Of a DNA stretch of 11,162 bases, positions 1 through 6,387 are shown piece after piece. Every line of letters begins with the position of its first letter. Positions within the stretch are counted from its first letter, which is position 1. Location of the stretch: assembly GCA_023379355.1 (NCBI GenBank), contig JAMCUD010000037.1:1-11162 (forward strand). Reading direction: 5' to 3'. The notes under the pieces were generated by a model. It was not told the DNA's origin. It made no database searches and saw only the letters and a program-made list of their open reading frames with translations. The DNA comes from Thermoplasmatota archaeon. Lineage in GTDB: Archaea > Thermoplasmatota > Thermoplasmata > Thermoplasmatales > Thermoplasmataceae. The position numbers were made by a program, and so were the translations under genes.

Positions 1-2
1 AT

Positions 3-191
3 ATCATTTGCAAATTCGGCATCATCGGCACCGGAAGATTTGGTCAATGGAGCCGGAAAAACCGGAAATTGTTGCAGAAATTTGCTTCTCTAATGATTTA
101 TGTCAGGTTTTTTATCAATGGATTTTTATCCCCTCATTTGCATCAGCACCGCGTATGGGCAGATCAGAGGATCCAGTCCTCAGATGCATAA
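3..191 (+). pseudogene. Possible N-terminal remnant of a Rossmann-fold dehydrogenase
   Basis: The frame through base 12 reads KFGIIGTGRFGQW near its beginning, which fits the first beta strand and glycine-rich loop (GxGxxG) of an NAD(P)-binding Rossmann domain such as prephenate dehydrogenase. After about 15 residues the likeness stops, the sequence turns basic and unrecognisable, and the frame ends at a TAA at 189-191, inside threonine synthase. The promoter of threonine synthase lies in the same stretch. I infer a truncated or frameshifted leftover of a gene that once preceded thrC. A chance reading cannot be excluded, and the window begins too close to see the upstream part. Confidence 0.25.
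123..130 (+). promoter_or_regulatory. TATA box of threonine synthase
   Basis: TTTTTATC is centred about 28 bases before the ATG at 155, the spacing expected for an archaeal promoter whose transcript begins at or next to the start codon. It supports 155 as the true start and argues against the longer in-frame reading that begins at 8. No ribosome binding site is visible before 155, in keeping with leaderless translation. Confidence 0.5.
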
Positions 192-1363
192 GATGCGGCA
201 CAGGTTTCGGAATTCAGAGAAAGAAATATACATGCGATAGATGTGGCGCCCTTCTTGAAGTTGATCAGGGGGAAATGATATTCACGAAGGATTCTAAATT
301 CAGGGGCGTTTGGGCCTACCGGGAGCTTATCCACAGGGGGCTGATACCCCGTAAAATCATTTCCCGTGGGGAAGGATCTACCATGCTATATCGTCACCCT
401 AAGGTATCGGATTGGGCGGGAGTCCCAAATCTTTTTTTGAAGCATGAAGGGGAAAATCCAACCGGTAGCTTCAAGGACAGGGGGATGACCGTAGCCGTTT
501 CCGAAGCGCTGAGATTGGGGGCCACAGAAACCATCTGTGCTTCCACGGGAAACACTTCGGCATCTGCAGCATCGTACAGCGCACTGGCAGGCATCAGCAG
601 CAGTGTAATGATTCCAGATGGCGGCATATCCCAGTCAAAGCTAGCCCAGGCCATAGCGTACGGCGCAAGGATCATTAACGTACCCGGAGACTTCGATCTT
701 GCCATGGCCAGGATTCAGGATCTCGCGCTGAGAAATTCCAAATACTATATTTTAAACTCCATAAATCCTTGGAGAATAGAGGGCCAGAAAACAATAGCAT
801 TTGAAATAATGGAGGAATTGAAAGGATGCGATTACATTGCACTTCCGGCCGGCAACCTTGGCAACACGAGTGCAATCGGAAAGGCTCTGTTAGAACTCAA
901 AGCCATGGATTTTATTGATGAAGTTCCCAGGATAGTGTCGGTGCAAGCTGAAGGAGCGAGCCCATTTTACAATCTATGGGCAGGGAATCAAAGTGAGTTG
1001 AAACCTGTTAAGGCGGAAACGATCGCAAGCGCCATAAGAATCGGAAACCCTGTTAATTGGGAAAAGGCGCTCAAATCAATCAAGGCAACCAATGGACTTG
1101 TCGTTAGAGTAAGTGACAACGAAATAATGGCTGCCAAGAGGATTGTAGATCGATCCGGCATAGGGTGTGAACCGGCTTCTGCAGCCTCCCTGGCGGGGGT
1201 AAGGAAGCTAGTTGCTGAAGGGAAAATAGATCATAATGACACAGTTGTTTCCGTACTGACAGGGCATATTCTGAAAGATGCTGCAACAGCGGCGTCTGAT
1301 CCGGTAAAAATACCTCTGAAAGAATTTCTGGAAGAATCCAGTCAGGAAATAAGTGCGCGGTGA
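155..1363 (+). CDS. thrC: Threonine synthase (PLP-dependent)
   Basis: This enzyme converts O-phosphohomoserine to threonine and phosphate in the cytoplasm, the last step of threonine synthesis. The 402-residue product has an N-terminal zinc ribbon (Cys11, 14, 27, 30) as in many archaeal threonine synthases, then the fold-type II PLP domain. Visible motifs are GEGSTML (72-78), NPTGSFKDRG with PLP lysine Lys107, ASTGNTSAS (129-137), the phosphate loop PAGNLGNTS (231-239), the family motif ETIASAIRIGNP (288-299), GCEPASAAS (337-345) and TGHILKD near the C-terminus. The frame stays open upstream to base 8, but those 49 codons lack family likeness, overlap a different open frame and contain the TATA box, so ATG 155 is preferred. 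No homoserine pathway gene lies beside it. Identification is secure; only the start is inferred. Confidence 0.95.
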   Translation: MGRSEDPVLRCIRCGTGFGIQRKKYTCDRCGALLEVDQGEMIFTKDSKFRGVWAYRELIHRGLIPRKIISRGEGSTMLYRHPKVSDWAGVPNLFLKHEGENPTGSFKDRGMTVAVSEALRLGATETICASTGNTSASAASYSALAGISSSVMIPDGGISQSKLAQAIAYGARIINVPGDFDLAMARIQDLALRNSKYYILNSINPWRIEGQKTIAFEIMEELKGCDYIALPAGNLGNTSAIGKALLELKAMDFIDEVPRIVSVQAEGASPFYNLWAGNQSELKPVKAETIASAIRIGNPVNWEKALKSIKATNGLVVRVSDNEIMAAKRIVDRSGIGCEPASAASLAGVRKLVAEGKIDHNDTVVSVLTGHILKDAATAASDPVKIPLKEFLEESSQEISAR

Positions 1364-1394
1364 TGCTGTGCTGTCCTATAAATGACCTGAATTC

Positions 1395-1423
1395 TTTTTT
1401 CCCAAGCCAGTTACTGGCTTTTT
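1395..1423 (+). terminator. T-tract and hairpin after threonine synthase
   Basis: A run of six T (1395-1400) is followed by a perfect 7-bp stem, AAGCCAG (1404-1410) and CTGGCTT (1414-1420), with a TTA loop and more T residues. Archaeal termination depends mainly on T-runs, so the T-runs are the likelier signal; the hairpin resembles a bacterial intrinsic terminator. Confidence 0.5.
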
Positions 1424-1460
1424 CATGACTTTTCCGTCGTTTTTTATCTCATGGAAGTGG

Positions 1461-1468
1461 TATTTAAC
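1461..1468 (+). promoter_or_regulatory. TATA box of DNA polymerase X
   Basis: TATTTAAC is centred about 26 bases before the ATG at 1491. With no purine-rich ribosome binding site next to the ATG, a leaderless transcript is likely. Confidence 0.5.
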
Positions 1469-1490
1469 TTGGAAGGCATGTTAGAATAGC

Positions 1491-3227
1491 ATGATCAACC
1501 AGGACGTTGCCGATATAATTGATGAAATGGCAGACATGGAGGAAATTGAGGGTAACAGATGGGAATCTCTTGCATACCGCAAGGCTGCCAGTTCAATCAG
1601 GTCACTTTCAGTTGATCTGGAACAAATGTACAGGGAAAACAGACTCAGGGAAATTGATGGTGTGGGTCCGGCAATTGAAAAGAAGATAATCCAGTACATA
1701 ACCTCCGGATCAATAGAGAAATACCTGGAGATGAAGAGGAAATATCCATTGGACTTTAAAAATCTTAGAAGGATTCAGGGGCTGGGTCCAAAGAAGATAT
1801 ATGCTCTCTACAGGTCCATTGGTGTGAAAAACATTGAAGATCTCAGATCGGCTGTCAATGATCACAGGATAGCAGGCATTCCCGGTTTCGGGAAAAAATC
1901 TGAAGAAAACCTGGCCTCTGAACTCAAAAAACTGGAGACCATGTCTGCAGAACGCATTCCACTCGGGAGGATTTTTGACTATGCCAATAATATCAGGGAA
2001 AAACTTCTGATCACAGGAAAGTTCCGAAAAGTTGAACTGGTAGGATCTTTCAGAAGAATGAGGGAAACCATTGGAGACCTTGATATACTGGCCGTATCAG
2101 ATGATCCGGCAGGAGGCTATGAAACTTTTCTGGGCTTGAAAGAGATAAACGGAATCATAGCCAGAGGTGAATCCAAGACATCCGTGTCCCTAGATTCTGG
2201 TCTTAACTGCGACTTCAGGATATTCAGTGAGGAATCATTCGGGGCTGCGATGCAATACTTTACCGGGAGCAAACAGCATAATATCAGGTTAAGGGATCTT
2301 GCAATCTCCCAGGGACTGAAACTTAACGAATACGGTCTTTTCAGGGGCGACACTTTGATTGCTGGAAAAACCGAAGAGGATGTCTATGGTAAACTTGGTT
2401 TGCAATGGATACCCCCTGAATTGAGGGAAAATACTGGAGAAATTGAACTCGCAATGGCCGGGAGGTTGCCAACACTTGTAGGTTATGATATCTCCAGCGA
2501 TATGCACATAAATGTTCCCCCTGGGGCGACGGCAGAATCGATCTCCAGGATCTTATCACACACCGGAAAGCCCGTTGATTGGTATGGCGCTATCCTCCTC
2601 AGCGCAGAGCAGGCCCATACGTTAAATCCCCCTGGAAGGATAAGCGATGGGGACATGGAGAATTTCCTTGATACAGTGAAGTCGATCGGTGCTTCCCAAA
2701 GGGAACGAATCCTGGTCGGTGTGGAGTTGGATGTACAGCAGCTTGCTGAAAATTCCTTAGACAGAGATTTGGTTGCAAAATTTGACTACATTGTGGCATC
2801 ATCTGCAGGGCTCTCACAGGATGACATAAACCTGAATACCGATTCCTATCTTGCCGTTATCAAATCCGGAATTGTCCACGCAATCGCCCACCCAACCGGA
2901 AGGATCATTGGAAAGATCTCGCCCGCCCCATTGGACTACAACAGGCTATTCAGGGCCTGCAAGGAACATGATGTATGGCTGGAAATAAATGGCTTACCCG
3001 AACGATCTGATCTTCCCGCTGATATAGTCAGGCGTGGAAGGGAAAGTGGAGTTAATTTTGTCCTGGGAAGCGGGGCCACATCGGCTATGGAACTTGGGTT
3101 CCTGAGATTTGCAGTATCCATCGCAAGGCGTGGATGGCTATCTGCGGAGAATGTTATCAATTCCCGTAGATTTGACACTTTAAAGGCAGAACTCAGTAGG
3201 AGACAAACACTAAAGTCAGTCAAGTAA
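1491..3227 (+). CDS. polX: Family X DNA polymerase with degenerate PHP domain
   Basis: This is a repair-type polymerase of the bacterial/archaeal PolX class, expected to fill short gaps during base excision repair. The 578 residues follow the family's order and length (B. subtilis PolX is about 570). An N-terminal 8-kDa-like region has helix-hairpin-helix motifs at 55-66 (IDGVGPAIEKKI) and 95-106 (IQGLGPKKIYAL), with a third GFG turn near 131-134. The palm has GSFRR (185-189), GDLDIL with catalytic Asp196 and Asp198, and CDFRIF with Asp241. TGSKQHN and LNEYGLF follow. The C-terminal third aligns with the PHP phosphoesterase domain (GVELDV, AHPTGR, LEING, ARRGWL), but most metal-binding residues are replaced (see findings). 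I infer a working polymerase that has probably lost PHP nuclease activity. It is transcribed alone; the next gene's promoter begins just after its stop. Confidence 0.93.
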   Translation: MINQDVADIIDEMADMEEIEGNRWESLAYRKAASSIRSLSVDLEQMYRENRLREIDGVGPAIEKKIIQYITSGSIEKYLEMKRKYPLDFKNLRRIQGLGPKKIYALYRSIGVKNIEDLRSAVNDHRIAGIPGFGKKSEENLASELKKLETMSAERIPLGRIFDYANNIREKLLITGKFRKVELVGSFRRMRETIGDLDILAVSDDPAGGYETFLGLKEINGIIARGESKTSVSLDSGLNCDFRIFSEESFGAAMQYFTGSKQHNIRLRDLAISQGLKLNEYGLFRGDTLIAGKTEEDVYGKLGLQWIPPELRENTGEIELAMAGRLPTLVGYDISSDMHINVPPGATAESISRILSHTGKPVDWYGAILLSAEQAHTLNPPGRISDGDMENFLDTVKSIGASQRERILVGVELDVQQLAENSLDRDLVAKFDYIVASSAGLSQDDINLNTDSYLAVIKSGIVHAIAHPTGRIIGKISPAPLDYNRLFRACKEHDVWLEINGLPERSDLPADIVRRGRESGVNFVLGSGATSAMELGFLRFAVSIARRGWLSAENVINSRRFDTLKAELSRRQTLKSVK

Positions 3228-3235
3228 GATATAGG

Positions 3236-3241
3236 TTATAT
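3236..3241 (+). promoter_or_regulatory. TATA box of the isochorismatase-like gene
   Basis: TTATAT is centred about 25 bases before ATG 3263 and lies only a few bases after the polX stop codon. It implies separate transcription and supports 3263, rather than the in-frame TTG at 3257, as the start. Confidence 0.45.
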
Positions 3242-3262
3242 GAAATAAAACGATATTTGTTT

Positions 3263-3841
3263 ATGAAAACGAGAAAGATACTTTCAGAATTCAAGGAGAT
3301 AGTCGGGCCTGATCATACGGCGCTTGTAGTCTGGGACGTCCAGAATCTGCTTGTCTCAAGAATATTCAACCGCGAGGAATTTTTGAAGAATGTTACTGAC
3401 CTGATTGCAATGGCAAGAAAAGCTGATGTTCCCATTTTCTTTACAAAGATAACTCCTCTACCGGAGCGTTTCGAATCAGGGGTCAGGCTATCTCAGAGAA
3501 GATTCCCGGGAGGAATCTCCCCAGAACAGATGGAACTTTCAATCAAGCCAGAACAGGATGACATAATTCTCTTAAAAAACACTGCAAATATCTTCATAGG
3601 GACAAACTTTGAACTGATGATCAGGAACGCAGGCATCCAGACCATCATATTCTCGGGCATAGCCACGGAGATTGGCATAGAATCCAGCGCCAGGGACTCA
3701 ATGAATAGGGGTTTCTATACAGTGGTTGTGGAAGATGCCGTATCCTCTGCGGACAAGTCTGCGCATGAAAGATCGCTCGCAAACATGCGAAACATGCTCA
3801 TGGTCAGGAAGACTTCTGAAATTGCCGGTGCATGGACATAA
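3263..3841 (+). CDS. Isochorismatase-superfamily hydrolase lacking the nucleophilic Cys
   Basis: The 192-residue product has the single-domain alpha/beta fold of the isochorismatase/nicotinamidase superfamily. Visible motifs are VVWDVQN with the catalytic Asp25, ILLKNTANIFIGT with the catalytic Lys105, and SGIATEIGIESSARD (131-145), which matches the superfamily block GVxTxxCVxxTARD except that the Cys position is Gly138. In nicotinamidases and N-carbamoylsarcosine amidases this Cys is the nucleophile; true isochorismatases such as EntB and PhzD have Gly here and use only the Asp and Lys to hydrolyse a vinyl ether. The substrate is therefore probably not an amide, but it cannot be named. No siderophore, phenazine or menaquinone genes are nearby. 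The start at ATG 3263 follows from the TATA box position; an in-frame TTG lies two codons upstream. Confidence 0.85.
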   Translation: MKTRKILSEFKEIVGPDHTALVVWDVQNLLVSRIFNREEFLKNVTDLIAMARKADVPIFFTKITPLPERFESGVRLSQRRFPGGISPEQMELSIKPEQDDIILLKNTANIFIGTNFELMIRNAGIQTIIFSGIATEIGIESSARDSMNRGFYTVVVEDAVSSADKSAHERSLANMRNMLMVRKTSEIAGAWT

Positions 3842-3862
3842 CCGATCGTTATCTTTTCAATA

Positions 3863-3867
3863 TTTTT
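3863..3867 (+). terminator. T-tract after the isochorismatase-like gene
   Basis: A run of five T about 20 bases after the stop, within a T-rich stretch (3850-3868), fits a simple archaeal terminator. There is no convincing hairpin. Confidence 0.35.
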
Positions 3868-3916
3868 GATCAGTTTAATGCACATAATCTCTTATTTTAA
3901 CATATTGAAGTAAACA

Positions 3917-3928
3917 GATAAGTATATT
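3917..3928 (+). promoter_or_regulatory. Probable TATA region of citrate synthase
   Basis: GATAAGTATATT lies 17-28 bases before the ATG at 3945. Its centre is slightly nearer the start than in the other genes here, so the exact box is uncertain. No ribosome binding site is seen before the ATG. Confidence 0.4.
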
Positions 3929-3944
3929 CAAATGATATCCCTCC

Positions 3945-5099
3945 ATGGCAGAAGAAAACGTTACTATCAGCAAGGGACTAGAAGGCATCTATATTGCCGA
4001 TACCACTCTCTGCAAGATTGACGGGCAGAATGGAAAACTCTGGTACCGGGGGTATCCCATTGAAGTTCTTGCAGAAAAGTCAACCTATGAGGAAGTCGCC
4101 TACCTATTGCTCTATGGACATCTTCCAACCCGGAGGGAGCTTGACATCTTCACTCAGAAGCTGATTTCCGAGAGGGACGTTCCTGAGGCAGTTGAGGGCA
4201 TCATCGCGGATTTCGCAGGCAGGATGCACCCAAATGATATTCTCAGGACATGCGTCTCTGCCCTCCCCTCTTTTGACACAGATATGAGTGATAAATCATC
4301 CGATGCAAACCTGGAAAGAGCTATCAAGCTTACAGCCAAGATGCCGACCATCGTTGCAATGATTGGTAGATATAAGCAGGGAAAGTCAGTCGTTCAACCC
4401 TCGACAAAGCTTTCGCACTCCGCAAATTTTCTTTACATGCTGACAGGAAAGGAGCCGGACAAGGAATCATCAAAACTCATTGATCTTATGTTCATCCTGC
4501 ATGCAGAGCATGGAAGCAATGCCTCAACCTTTTCCACACTGGTGACTGGTTCCACATTAGCCGATGTCTATGCTGCAGTTGTTGCCGGTATTTCTACTCT
4601 CAGAGGCCCACTCCATGGAGGAGCGGATGAAGCAGCCCTCAACATGATGAGGGCAATCGGTGAACCGGACAATACGGAAACTTACATTGAGGATGCCCTG
4701 GCTGGAAAGCAGCGAATTATGGGTTTCGGTCACAGGGTCTATAAGGCATATGATCCAAGAGCAAAGATCGTATACAACTACCTCAAGTCGTTCATGCAGA
4801 AGACAACAGATCCCAAAATAGAGAAGCTGCTTGAAATAGCAATAAGGGCCGAGAAACTCATGGAGGAGAAACTGAGCAAGACCAAGGGGATATGGCCAAA
4901 CATAGATTTCTTTGCTGGACCCCTTTACACGGCAATGGAAATACCATCTGATCTGTTCACACCGGTCTTTGCAGCTTCAAGAGTTGTAGGCTGGACCGCA
5001 CACTTATTCGAATACTGGCAGAACAACAGACTATTCAGACCACTGGATCACTATGTAGGACAGCTTGATTTGAAGTATGTCCCCATAGACCAGAGATAA
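3945..5099 (+). CDS. gltA: Citrate synthase
   Basis: This enzyme condenses oxaloacetate and acetyl-CoA to citrate, the entry step of the citric acid cycle, in the cytoplasm. The 384 residues match the short bacterial/archaeal class, which usually works as a dimer. The catalytic residues are visible: His224 in GPLHGGADEA, His263 in GFGHRVYKAYDPRAK and Asp321 in NIDFFAG, along with HAEHGSNASTFSTLV (186-200) and the C-terminal EYWQNNRLFRPLDHYVG with conserved Arg residues. The block HAEHGSNAST is nearer to bacterial-type citrate synthases than to the Thermoplasma acidophilum enzyme as I recall it. A 2-methylcitrate synthase cannot be fully excluded from sequence alone, but no methylcitrate cycle genes are present and an isocitrate dehydrogenase lies 5 kb away. 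It appears to be transcribed alone. Confidence 0.95.
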   Translation: MAEENVTISKGLEGIYIADTTLCKIDGQNGKLWYRGYPIEVLAEKSTYEEVAYLLLYGHLPTRRELDIFTQKLISERDVPEAVEGIIADFAGRMHPNDILRTCVSALPSFDTDMSDKSSDANLERAIKLTAKMPTIVAMIGRYKQGKSVVQPSTKLSHSANFLYMLTGKEPDKESSKLIDLMFILHAEHGSNASTFSTLVTGSTLADVYAAVVAGISTLRGPLHGGADEAALNMMRAIGEPDNTETYIEDALAGKQRIMGFGHRVYKAYDPRAKIVYNYLKSFMQKTTDPKIEKLLEIAIRAEKLMEEKLSKTKGIWPNIDFFAGPLYTAMEIPSDLFTPVFAASRVVGWTAHLFEYWQNNRLFRPLDHYVGQLDLKYVPIDQR

Positions 5100-5124
5100 A
5101 TGAATACAGTCTAAAACAATATTA

Positions 5125-5131
5125 TTTTTTT
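5125..5131 (+). terminator. T-tract after citrate synthase
   Basis: Seven consecutive T residues lie about 26 bases after the citrate synthase stop. This fits archaeal T-run termination and separates it from the oppositely oriented small gene that follows. Confidence 0.5.
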
Positions 5132-5163
5132 ACAAATTTCCTATAAAGACAGATAAAATAGAT

Positions 5164-5268
5164 TTAGTCGAAGCCGCATCCACACTGGATTGCTTCTATT
5201 TCTGTGCTATGCTCCGTTCCACACATTTCGCACTCATACTTTCCATTAACCAACTTTCTTGCCTCCAT
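5164..5268 (-). CDS. 34-residue zinc-ribbon-like mini-protein
   Basis: The reverse strand holds an ATG at 5268-5266 and a TAA at 5166-5164, giving 34 residues that begin MEARKLVNGKYECEMCG and end in QCGCGFD. A CxxC pair (Cys13, Cys16) is followed twelve residues later by CxC (Cys29, Cys31), a layout able to hold one zinc ion, as in the metal-binding knuckles of rubredoxin-like or zinc-ribbon domains. The protein is acidic after a short basic start. No upstream in-frame start codon exists before a stop. An A/T-rich TATA-like stretch sits 20-35 bases before the ATG. It is too short for default gene callers. Tiny zinc-finger proteins are common in archaea, often with unknown or regulatory roles; no specific function can be given. 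It lies alone between two plus-strand transcription units. Confidence 0.65.
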   Translation of the reverse strand: MEARKLVNGKYECEMCGTEHSTEIEAIQCGCGFD

Positions 5269-5436
5269 TTTGCTCTTAATACAGCTAAAAATATGGGTTT
5301 AAAAAATTTACGATCTTAAGGTTCGTCAATTGCAGATTTTCGTGAAACTTCCAGCTCTTTGATTAATCTGCGTCCAATAATTATGAGCTCCGCATGCACC
5401 TAGGATGTCGTCACAGTTGCCTCTTTCCGAAAGACA
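5269..5436 (+). other. Intergenic region between divergent mini zinc gene and ABC operon
   Basis: Beyond the two promoters at its edges, this stretch holds no gene that I can support. It contains three adjacent 6-bp palindromes, GAGCTC (5385-5390), GCATGC (5392-5397) and CCTAGG (5399-5404). On the minus strand it also contains a 27-codon frame from GTG (5399-5397) to TAA (5318-5316). Neither has further support. Confidence 0.3.
5286..5303 (-). promoter_or_regulatory. TATA-like region of the mini zinc protein
   Basis: Read on the minus strand, TTTAAACCCATATTTTTA offers two TATA-like cores: TTTAAA centred about 32 bases and ATATTTTTA about 23 bases before the ATG at 5268. Either would give a transcript with almost no leader. 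The choice between them is uncertain. Confidence 0.35.
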
Positions 5437-5447
5437 TTTTATATAAG
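5428..5447 (+). promoter_or_regulatory. BRE and TATA box of the ABC transporter operon
   Basis: CGAAAG (5428-5433) followed by TTTTATATAAG (5437-5447) is the best archaeal promoter in the window: a purine-rich TFB recognition element directly before a near-consensus TATA box. Transcription should start about 25 bases after the TATA centre, near 5466-5469. That is downstream of the ATGs at 5448 and 5452, which affects the choice of start for the first permease. Confidence 0.6.
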
Positions 5448-5475
5448 ATGGATGGATCAACTAATGTTAGAGAAA

Positions 5476-6387
5476 ATGACCGATGCGGATCATATATCAA
5501 TTAATAATATTGACCAGAGAGGTGGAAACCTAAACCATAGTTTTAAATGGAAAGATTCCTACACTTATTTTCTTTTCATAGTTCCTGCCCTCGCATACGT
5601 CCTGGCACTTTCTTTTTATCCTGCTGCGGAAGCCGTTTTTGGGAGTTTTCAAACACCGACAAAACACTTCGTCCTGAGTAACTATAGTGCAGTCATAAGC
5701 ATGGGCCTCGTGACTTCTGTGGTTGATACCGTCATAGTCAGCATCGGGGCGCTCATTATTCAGTTCTTTCTGGCCCTTGCCATTGCCACAATCCTGACAA
5801 AGAGGTTTGCTGGCAAAGGTGCATTTTCCACATTGATTATTCTTCCGTTTGGAGTTGCCACAGTGGTCTCAGGGTTCATATTTTCCATAGTATTTTCGGC
5901 CGTTGGTGGATATGCAAATTCGTTTCTTGTGTCTCTGGGTATACATCCTGTAAATTGGTATGCCAATAGATATTCTGAGATGGTAATCGTAATGTTCTCT
6001 GACTCCTGGAAGAACACTCCGCTTGTTGCCCTGATTTTGTTATCCGGACTGACAAGTCTCTCCCCCACCTTGAGGGAATCAGCAATGGTCGACGGGGCCG
6101 GTCCATTGAGAAGGTTCATGCACATAACTGCACCAAATATAAAAGGGACGATGGCCATTGCCATGATGATAAGAGGTGTGAGCGAATTCAACATTTTTGC
6201 CCTTCCTCTAATTCTGATTGGATACCATCCTATCCTTCTGACAACACTGGTTTATGAAAATTACAATCTCTCTTCCGTGACACTCTATTATTCGTACGCA
6301 GCTGCGGTATTCTTGCTACTATTCATTCTCGTATTTTCTTCAATAATAATCTGGGCAGGAGGCGTGAAATCGTATGCAAGTTCGTGA
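5476..6387 (+). CDS. Carbohydrate ABC transporter permease, MalF/UgpA-like
   Basis: This is one of two membrane subunits of a CUT1-type sugar importer. The 303 residues (from ATG 5476) have a hydrophilic N-terminus and about six membrane helices: near 31-50, 82-108, 117-142, 183-195, 233-252 and 273-295. The cytoplasmic EAA loop that docks on the ATPase is clear: ESAMVDGAGPLRRFMHITAP (201-220), with the conserved DGA and final Pro. The frame also has ATGs at 5452 and 5464, which add eight or four residues. I prefer 5476 because the TATA box at 5437-5447 predicts a transcript start near 5467, giving a leader of only a few bases. The gene ends by overlapping the second permease by 14 bases. Substrate is unknown: residues of this family do not reveal it by eye. 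Confidence 0.88.
   Translation: MTDADHISINNIDQRGGNLNHSFKWKDSYTYFLFIVPALAYVLALSFYPAAEAVFGSFQTPTKHFVLSNYSAVISMGLVTSVVDTVIVSIGALIIQFFLALAIATILTKRFAGKGAFSTLIILPFGVATVVSGFIFSIVFSAVGGYANSFLVSLGIHPVNWYANRYSEMVIVMFSDSWKNTPLVALILLSGLTSLSPTLRESAMVDGAGPLRRFMHITAPNIKGTMAIAMMIRGVSEFNIFALPLILIGYHPILLTTLVYENYNLSSVTLYYSYAAAVFLLLFILVFSSIIIWAGGVKSYASS
6357..6362 (+). promoter_or_regulatory. Ribosome binding site of the second permease
   Basis: AGGAGG lies 11 bases before ATG 6374, inside the end of the first permease gene. It supports this start in preference to the ATG-less frame upstream and shows leadered translation within the operon. Confidence 0.6.

Noticed and set aside
8..154. N-terminal extension of threonine synthase from TTG at 8
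   Set aside because: The 49 extra residues lack family likeness, the stretch contains the TATA box, and another frame of the same DNA carries a Rossmann motif; ATG 155 directly precedes the conserved zinc ribbon.
1404..1423. The hairpin after thrC as part of a repeat family or attachment site
   Set aside because: I found no second copy of the stem in the window; a terminator role explains it better.
5385..5404. Three adjacent 6-bp palindromes (GAGCTC, GCATGC, CCTAGG) resembling a cloning polylinker
   Set aside because: There is no vector-like flanking sequence and genes on both sides are consistent in style; most likely coincidence.
5760..6194. 144-codon minus-strand frame opposite the first permease
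   Set aside because: It is the antisense shadow of a hydrophobic coding sequence, with no ribosome binding site or promoter and no recognisable domain.
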